Shown here in pieces: positions 43,523-51,200 of a DNA stretch of 53,925 nucleotides. Below the pieces are notes generated by a model, which saw nothing but the letters and a program-made list of their open reading frames with translations, was not told where the DNA came from and ran no database searches. Every line of letters begins with the position of its first letter. Within the stretch, counting starts at the first letter, position 1. The stretch spans positions 1 through 53,925 of the forward strand of contig DFIS01000011.1 of the NCBI GenBank assembly GCA_002372175.1, in the 5' to 3' direction. Made by a program: the position numbers and the translations under genes. The stretch is from Solobacterium sp. UBA3691 (GTDB lineage: Bacteria > Bacillota_I > Bacilli_A > Erysipelotrichales > Erysipelotrichaceae).

Positions 43523-45040
43523 TTAGTTAAAGAATCCCAGGATACCCTTCCACCAGGTTCCGATATTCCTCTGTGTGATCTTGAACTTAACTGTCTTTGT
43601 GCCTCCATAGTATCCGATACCCTGTAAGGTGACTGTCGCTGTTCCCTTCTTCACGTTATTGGTATATCCAGTGATGACGTAATGCTCACCAAGCTTCAGC
43701 TCCTGTACTTTCTTTCCAAGCTTGATACTCGTGATATCTGACTCTTCGATCGTTACAGGTCTTCCTGTGTACTCTTTATTCGATATCTTGAATGCCATCT
43801 TCGAGATATCCTTGCCTGTATCTACGATACGGTACTCGGTATTGGTTTCTCCTGTGTAATTACCTCTGCCCTTGACAGTGACTCTCACGATCGTTCCTGC
43901 AGGTACAGGTTCACTTAAAAGCTGTCCATTCGCATCGGTATAGCTGTATACCTTTTCGTAATCTGTTCCGGCTTTCAGCTTCTTACCATCTGTGTCTGTT
44001 AATACAGGTGTACTCTTGTACTTTCCAGCCTTGGTGGTATAGATCATATCTTTGGCTGTCACTGTTACCTCAGAGATATCCTTCGGCTGAATGTAGAAGG
44101 TTCTGGTCACAGACGGTGTTCCCTTATAGTTACCCTTGAAGGTGATCACTGCTGTGCCTTCTGTATTCGCCTTGGTGTTCTTACTGTACTTCACTGTATA
44201 GTCAGTACCTTCTGTAAGATCTCCTACTGTAACTTCAGGCTTAGAGCCTCCCTTACTGTAGTAAGCTTCTAACACACTGACTAAGCTATCCTTAGGTGAA
44301 GTATCTGCTGTAATCGTATAGGTTACTTTCTTCGTTCCTGTATAGTTATTGATACCTTTGACCGTTACCGTTGCCTTACCTGCGTTTGTATTTTTCTCAT
44401 AACTTACGATCTCGTAGTCTGTTCCTTCTGTAAGAGGTGTTCCGTTATAGGTCAGTACACTTGTCCCAGAAGGGATCTCGATCTCTTCACCTGTATATGG
44501 ATATGAGAGTAACACAGGCTTGACCTTCTTATCTGTTAACGAGATACCGGTGATCTTGACTGTGACTGTCCTCTTACCGTAATATCCTCTTTCTTCATTA
44601 CCCTGGATGACAAAACTTACCGTACCGACATGTGCGTAATCTTCCGGCACCTCTAGCATGTAGTAGTCTTCATCTTCTCTTGAGAGTATTGTCTTCTTAC
44701 CGTTCTTTACCGTGATCCTGCCAAAGAGATCGTTTACAGGATCACCTGTCAGATCTGCGTAAGAGATTGGCTTGGATGATACTGAAAGCTTAGCTACAGA
44801 TACCAGATCCTTAGATGTCACATGTACATGTACTTCTCTGGTACCGGAGAAGTTACCCTTACCTGTAATTGTAATCTTCACATCACCTTTTTCAGGCGCA
44901 TTGACTCTGTCCCAGGTGCCGTAATCTACGGTATAGTCTGTCTTATTCTTCAGCTTCTTACCATTGAAGTACACCACAGGTACAGGTGACAGTGTCTTGC
45001 CTGTTGCCTGTACGGACAGTTCATCTACGGTAATTCTGTC
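43523..45040 (-). repeat. Conserved 3' block of the BspA-like genes (second copy)
   Basis: The last 1.5 kb of this gene are very close at the DNA level to the corresponding ends of the genes at 35295 and 48281. In the first 60 bases after the stop-proximal codons, the second and third copies differ at about one position. Such long near-identical tails invite recombination between the three genes. Confidence 0.75.
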
Positions 45041-48000
45041 GTCATATAGGTCTACTGGATCGATAGTGAAATACACCGTCTTCGTTCCTGCATAGTTGCC
45101 CTTCTTGTTCGACTTGATAATGATCTGAGGAGCTTTCTTCTTGTCTGTCGCTGTAGGATTATCAGGATCAAGTACTTTATACGCCTTGGTAGTGTTCTTA
45201 TATGTAACTGTGTAATCTGTCTTATTCTTCAGCAGTATATTCCTGTCATATACTCTGAACTCTATAGTTTTCTTGGTGCCGTCATACATTACACTTTCAG
45301 GCACACCTGCAACCCATACGCCATCAGGAATATCATAAGAACTATCGATCAACTGCCTGTCTTCTTCAAGAATCTCTCCCCATCTTTGTTCTTCCTCCAG
45401 TGCAGCGATCGATTCTTCTGCAGCAGTCAACATCTCATAATTGGTTACACGATTCTTTTGATCATCCGTGAGAGCCTCATACGCAGAAAGGACCTCTTCC
45501 ACTTGGGCTTTATCATCCAGTGTCATTTCCTCAGGTAATTCATTGATTCTTGTTATGACATCCTGCACCTGAAGTTCATCAATAATTGATTCGGCCTCAG
45601 TCAATACATCATAATTGATGATCAGTGCCTTCTGATCTTCTGTCAGTGCTTCATATGCTGTACGTACTGACTCCACATCCTTCTGATCATCTAATGTCAG
45701 AGACTCCGGCAAGTCATTTATCATCGCCATCACTGTATCAGCTGCAGCTTTATCTGTTTCCAGCTTAATGATCATCCTTTCTGCACTTTCAAGCACATTA
45801 AGATTAGTGACAAATGACTTCTGATCATCTTTCAATGCCTCATATGCCTGTCTCACGGCTGCAACTTCTTCTTTATCTTCAAGTGTGATAACTTCCGGCA
45901 AACTGTCTATCTTTGATATAACATCCTGTATCTGAAGGTCACTTAAAACAAGCTCTGCATTCTCAAGTTCAGCATAATTTGTAATATATTCTTTCTGTTC
46001 TTCTGTCAGCTGTTCATAAGCTTCCCGAACTGTAATGATTACTTCTTCAGAATCCAGTGTTACCTCTCCGATATTATCAATCAGTTCAATTACATTATCG
46101 ATTTGTAACTGGGACAGAGTATTCTCTGCATCAACCAATGTCTCGTAATTAGTGACAAGTTCTTTTTGCGTATCTGTTAATAAATCATATGCTTCTCGTG
46201 CAGAGTTAATAGCATCAACACTTGCTAAAGTTACCTCTCCTATAGCATCAATCAGATTGCTTACATTTTCTGCAGGTATTTCTACCAGTCTTTCCTCAGC
46301 TGCCACAAGAACATCATAGTTAGTTACTTTCTGCTTTTGAGAAGATGATAGTTTAGTATATGCTGTACGAGCCGCTGTAACTTCATCCTTCTTTTCTAAA
46401 GTTACTTCTCCTATTTGATCAATTAAACTAATCACTTGGTCTATCTGCAGCGCAGAAAGTGTATTCTCTGCTGCAACAAGAATACTGTAGTTTGTTACAT
46501 ATGATCTGATTTTTGTCGGAACCATGCTATAGAGTTTTCTTGCTTCTTTAATTACACTTTCGCTTTCCAGGGTTACCGTACCAATACGATTTATAGCGTC
46601 AATGGCATTTTGAACATCCAGTGTTACTATAATCGCATTCTTCAAATAATCGTTTCCTGTCTTAATTGATATGAGACCCCATTGACTCCATGTTCCAGCA
46701 TAATCTACTCTAAGCAAATTACTGCATCCACTAAAGACTGCAGTCTCTATTAATCTCACACTTGACGGCAAAGTAACAAACCTTAATGAGCTGCAACCCC
46801 AAAAAGCATATTCGTCAATGCTGGTAACATATTCAGGTATTGTTATCGATTGTAGTCTTGAGCAATTTATAAATAGCTGTTTCTCAATTACGCTTAAATA
46901 TTTCGGAAGAGTAACATTTGATAGCTTGGTACAATTTCCAAATAGTGTGTGACCCAAACTTGTTATACTATCTGGTAAAACAACGGATGTTAAACTTGTA
47001 CATCCCGAAAACGCATTTGACCCGATGCTTTTGACGGAATCAGGTATTGTTACAGATTGTAAGCTGGTACAATTCGGAAATACCTGATCCCCTATAGTTG
47101 TTACTCTATTTGGTATTGTTATTGATGTCAGACTTTTACAGCCGAAAAAGGTTCCATAATCTATGCTAGTAATCTTATCCGGAAGAACAATTGTTCTTAA
47201 TTTTTCACATTCCGAAAACGACATACTTCCTATGATAGAAACGGTCGATGGAATACTGATCGAAGCAAGACTTTTACATCCAGCAAATGAGAAGCTCCCC
47301 ATAAAATCCACGCCATATGGAATGTTTACCGATGTCAGGCTGCTGCAGTTTTGGAAGGCTCCTGCGTTTATTGTTTTCAGCCCGGCCGGTAATGAAACCG
47401 ATGTTACATTAGTAAGACCATAGAATGCGTAACTGCCTATATAAGTTATACCGCTGCCGACAACTATTTTCGTGATTTGGGAAGCCTTTGAACTCCATTC
47501 CGGTAATGGGGAAACATTTGAATAGTCCTCCATATATCCCGATCCGCTGATTGTTAAAGTTCCCCCGGAAATACTGTATGTTACTCCGGCTGATGTATAT
47601 GATTCCTCTTCGGATTCTTCGTCAGGTTCAATATCCTGTGATTCTTTTTCTTCATTATCAGCTGAGATTGCTTCCTCCTGATTATCCTCAGATTCTGTAT
47701 TAATCTCTTCCTCAGGTTCTTCTGTATTCTCTGTCTCCGGTTCAGGTGTTACTTCTGCGTCTTCCTGTCCTTCCTGACCTGTCACTTCTCCCTCAGCAGG
47801 ATCTTTTTCTTCTTCTGAAGAAATCTCTTCTTCCGCAGGTACAGTCTCTCCTTCTGATTCTGTTCCTTCTTCAACCACAGTTTCTTCCTGTTCCTGAGTG
47901 ATTTCTTCTGTCACTGCAGGTGTTTCTTCAGGGGCTTCAGTTTCTGCAGTTTCCTCTTCCTGTAATACTTCTGTTACTGGTTCTTCTGTTGCTTCAGGAA

Positions 48001-48097
48001 CGTCTTCCCCTTCCGCATACACAGGTGTTACCAGGTTATTGAAGCACATGAAAAAGGCCATAAGCATGGATAACAGACGATTAGAGTTCTTATACAT
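43523..48097 (-). CDS. BspA-like LRR secreted protein with alpha-helical repeats (second)
   Basis: A 1524-residue secreted protein with the same signal peptide type (cleavage likely after A28) and an acidic stretch as the first copy. It has a shorter LRR_5 array (about 170-490). The middle is quite different: seven repeats of about 58 residues (about 494-905), each with a pattern like IDxIGEVTLxSxxxVxxAR, then AYxxLTxxQK and VTNYxxLxxAE, predicted helical and similar to FIVAR-like stalk repeats. There are no Big_2 domains. The MBG-like tail (about 930-1524) and the end RNIGTWWKGILGFFN match the other copies. GGAGG precedes the ATG. The middle domain has been replaced by another type. Confidence 0.92.
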   Translation of the reverse strand: MYKNSNRLLSMLMAFFMCFNNLVTPVYAEGEDVPEATEEPVTEVLQEEETAETEAPEETPAVTEEITQEQEETVVEEGTESEGETVPAEEEISSEEEKDPAEGEVTGQEGQEDAEVTPEPETENTEEPEEEINTESEDNQEEAISADNEEKESQDIEPDEESEEESYTSAGVTYSISGGTLTISGSGYMEDYSNVSPLPEWSSKASQITKIVVGSGITYIGSYAFYGLTNVTSVSLPAGLKTINAGAFQNCSSLTSVNIPYGVDFMGSFSFAGCKSLASISIPSTVSIIGSMSFSECEKLRTIVLPDKITSIDYGTFFGCKSLTSITIPNRVTTIGDQVFPNCTSLQSVTIPDSVKSIGSNAFSGCTSLTSVVLPDSITSLGHTLFGNCTKLSNVTLPKYLSVIEKQLFINCSRLQSITIPEYVTSIDEYAFWGCSSLRFVTLPSSVRLIETAVFSGCSNLLRVDYAGTWSQWGLISIKTGNDYLKNAIIVTLDVQNAIDAINRIGTVTLESESVIKEARKLYSMVPTKIRSYVTNYSILVAAENTLSALQIDQVISLIDQIGEVTLEKKDEVTAARTAYTKLSSSQKQKVTNYDVLVAAEERLVEIPAENVSNLIDAIGEVTLASVDAINSAREAYDLLTDTQKELVTNYETLVDAENTLSQLQIDNVIELIDNIGEVTLDSEEVIITVREAYEQLTEEQKEYITNYAELENAELVLSDLQIQDVISKIDSLPEVITLEDKEEVAAVRQAYEALKDDQKSFVTNLNVLESAERMIIKLETDKAAADTVMAMINDLPESLTLDDQKDVESVRTAYEALTEDQKALIINYDVLTEAESIIDELQVQDVITRINELPEEMTLDDKAQVEEVLSAYEALTDDQKNRVTNYEMLTAAEESIAALEEEQRWGEILEEDRQLIDSSYDIPDGVWVAGVPESVMYDGTKKTIEFRVYDRNILLKNKTDYTVTYKNTTKAYKVLDPDNPTATDKKKAPQIIIKSNKKGNYAGTKTVYFTIDPVDLYDDRITVDELSVQATGKTLSPVPVVYFNGKKLKNKTDYTVDYGTWDRVNAPEKGDVKITITGKGNFSGTREVHVHVTSKDLVSVAKLSVSSKPISYADLTGDPVNDLFGRITVKNGKKTILSREDEDYYMLEVPEDYAHVGTVSFVIQGNEERGYYGKRTVTVKITGISLTDKKVKPVLLSYPYTGEEIEIPSGTSVLTYNGTPLTEGTDYEIVSYEKNTNAGKATVTVKGINNYTGTKKVTYTITADTSPKDSLVSVLEAYYSKGGSKPEVTVGDLTEGTDYTVKYSKNTKANTEGTAVITFKGNYKGTPSVTRTFYIQPKDISEVTVTAKDMIYTTKAGKYKSTPVLTDTDGKKLKAGTDYEKVYSYTDANGQLLSEPVPAGTIVRVTVKGRGNYTGETNTEYRIVDTGKDISKMAFKISNKEYTGRPVTIEESDITSIKLGKKVQELKLGEHYVITGYTNNVKKGTATVTLQGIGYYGGTKTVKFKITQRNIGTWWKGILGFFN

Positions 48098-48230
48098 AAT
48101 TAACCTCCGGGCAAATGATTACTGCTATTATTTGTACTCAATATTATCGTGTTAATACTAACATATTCAGCACCGGTATTGTACCCTGTTGTACGGCACG
48201 GCACTGATTCCACTTCTTAGAAATAAACGA

Positions 48231-48269
48231 AAAATGTGCACTGGCTGCATATATGTGTAACCGATGCAC
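48231..48269 (-). terminator. Terminator of the third BspA-like gene
   Basis: GTGCACTGG (48236-48244) with CCGATGCAC (48261-48269), with A-rich sequence on the plus side giving TTTTTC on the minus strand. Confidence 0.7.
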
Positions 48270-48280
48270 ATCTTTACTGT

Positions 48281-51200
48281 TTAGTTAAAGAATTCCAGGA
48301 TACCCTTCCACCAGGTTCCGATATTCCTCTGTGTGATCTTGAACTTCACTGTCTTTGTGCCACCGTATTCTCCAATACCTTCGAAGGTTACTGTAGCTGT
48401 TCCTTTCTTCACGTTGTTGGTGTATCCGGTAATGATGTAATTCTCGCCAAGCTTCAGCTCCTGTACTTTCTTTCCAAGCTTGATACTTGTGATATCTCCC
48501 TCTTCGATCGTTACAGGTCTTCCTGTATACTCTTTATTCGATACCTTGAATGACATCTTCGAGATATCCTTGCCTGTATCTACGATACGATACTCAGTAT
48601 AGGTCTCCCCGGTATAGTTACCTTTACCTGTGACTGTTACTTTTACGATCGTTCCTACAGGTACAGGTTCACTCAAAGGCTGACCATTCGCATCGGTATA
48701 GTTGTATACCTTCTCGTAATCTGTTCCGGCTTTCAGCTTCTTACCATCTGTATCCGTTAATACAGGTGTGCTCTTATACTTTCCAGCCTTGGTGGTATAG
48801 ATCATATCTTTGGCTGTCACTGTTACCTCAGAGATATCCTTCGGCTGAATGTAGAAGGTTCTGGTCACAAACGGTGTTCCCTTATAGTTGCCCTTGAAGG
48901 AGATCACTGCTGTTCCTTCTGTATTGGCCTTGGTATTCTTACTGTACTTCACGGTATAGTCCGTGCCTTCTGTAAGACCTTCTACTGTAACTTTCGGCTT
49001 AGAGCCTCCCTTACTGTAGTAAGCCTCTGCCACAGCTACCAGACTCTCTTTCGATGAAGTATCTGCACTGATCGTATAGGTGACTTTCTTCGTTCCGGTA
49101 TAGTTATTGATACCCTTGATCGTTACCGTTGCCTTACCTGCGTTTGTATTTTTCTCATAACTTACGATCTCGTAGTCTGTTCCTTCTGTAAGAGGTGCTC
49201 CGTTATAGGTCAGTACACTTGTCCCAGAAGGGATCTCGATCTCCTCACCTGTATACGGATATGAGAGTGACACAGGTTTTACCTTCTTGTCTGTTAACGA
49301 GATACCGGTGATCTTAACTGTAACTGTTCTCTTACCGTAATAGCCATTTTCTTCATTACCGGTCAGCGTGACTTTGAAACTTCCGATCTTTCTGTCTTCT
49401 GCATCGATTCCTTCGATCGTATAGCACGCAGGATCTACGTTCTTGACAGTGATTGTGTTCTTTACTGACTCCTCAAAGTTCTCTTCTGTCAGGTCTGCAT
49501 ACTTCAATGCCTTGACTGTTACCTTCCATTTGGCTGCAGATACCAGGTCTTTGGATGCCACGTGTACAGGCACTTCTCTGGTGCCGGTGAAGTTACCCTT
49601 ACCTGTGATCGTTACGGTATGCTCGCCTGAGGCAATCCTGTCTCCGTAATTCTCATAAGAAACCGTATAGTCCGCCTTATTCTTCAGTTTCTTACCGTTG
49701 AAGTACACCACAGGGACAGGTGACAATGTCTTTCCTGTTGCCTGTACTGACAGTTCATCTACTGCTATTACCTCGTCATCATTGAGATCGATCTGTTCGA
49801 TATTAAAGGTTACAGTCTGTGACTTACTGTAGTTGCCCTTCATCTTGATCGTAGCTGTAGCTGTTCCTGCTTTGGTATTGTTCTTATACGCTACCGTGTA
49901 ATCTGTTTTCTCTGTCAGCTTCCTGTCTCCGTCATATACCTCTAATACAGGCTTCAGACCTTTACCCGTATACTTCTGATCAAGAATCGCTTTGACATAT
50001 ACTGCATCAGGATAGATCGTTACTGTACAGTCTGCCGTTATACTGCCGTCTTTCGTGGTTGCCCTGACGACTGCTTCTCTGGGTTTCCAGCCGGCTTCTG
50101 CATTGAATTCAAGTGCTGTGATCACACCGGTATCGGGCTCTACAGTCAGATATTCTCCGCCGCTGATCACTTCAAACGTCGCGGCTTTCTCAGATACATC
50201 ATACGGTTCAAAGTGAAGATCAAGCTGTTTTGATAATCCGGCTGTGATCGTTGTCTCTGTTTCCGTGAAGTTCACTTCATCGATATGAGTAAACAGCACT
50301 TCGATCTCTCTGCTGTCTGTGAAGCTGCCATCTTCAGATGTAGCTGTGATCGTGGCTGTTCCTTCCCATACAGGTGTCACAAGACCATTCTCATCTACCT
50401 TCAGTACATTCTCGTCACTGCTTGTCCATGTGACGTTCTGGTTGGTTGTATTCGCGGGTGTGAACTGAACTTCCAGCTGTGCTGTTTCACCATAGCGGAG
50501 TTCTGTGATATCTGTTGTGATTGAAATGCTTTCTGCCAATACCACATGACCTGTTACTTCGCAGCGAGCAACGAATCCTCCGTCCACTGATGTTGCCGTG
50601 ATATATGTTGTGCCTTCTCCAACAACAGTTACAGTTCCATTTCCATCAACAACAGCAATTGTGTCATCTTCTGACGCCCAAACCACATCATGGTTGAAAG
50701 CATTCTCCGGCTCTATGACTGCCGTTAGCTGTTTAGCATCTCCGATTGCAAGATCTATATCATCTTCTTCAATAACCACTCCTGCCACAGGAATTGTCAC
50801 TTCGATTGTAAGATTGTTGGATTTTATCGTTTTATCTTTTGAAGTAGCATAAATTGTAACTGTTCCCGGTATGATTCCTGTCAGGATTCCATCTTCATCT
50901 ATTGTTGCAATATCTTCATCTTCGGATACCCAGAAAACATCCTTATATGAGGTGTTCTCCGGCTCATACGTGACTGACAAAGACAGTTCCTCCCCTACAT
51001 TTACATTAGGTGCTGGAGCACTTATGGTCAGTCCGTTTAGAGCAACTGCTTTACAGGTTACTTTTATACTTGAAGAGACCTTATTATCTACACTTAACAC
51101 ACTAATTGTTGCTGTGCCTGGTGAAACACCTGTAACACTCCCATGTCCGTCAATCGTAACAATACCCGCAGGTGTTGCAGACCAGATCAACGATGAAAGG

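Noticed and set aside
35295..48097. LPXTG sorting signal in the large proteins
   Set aside because: I looked at each C-terminus; all end in the WWKGIL motif without LPXTG, hydrophobic helix or basic tail.
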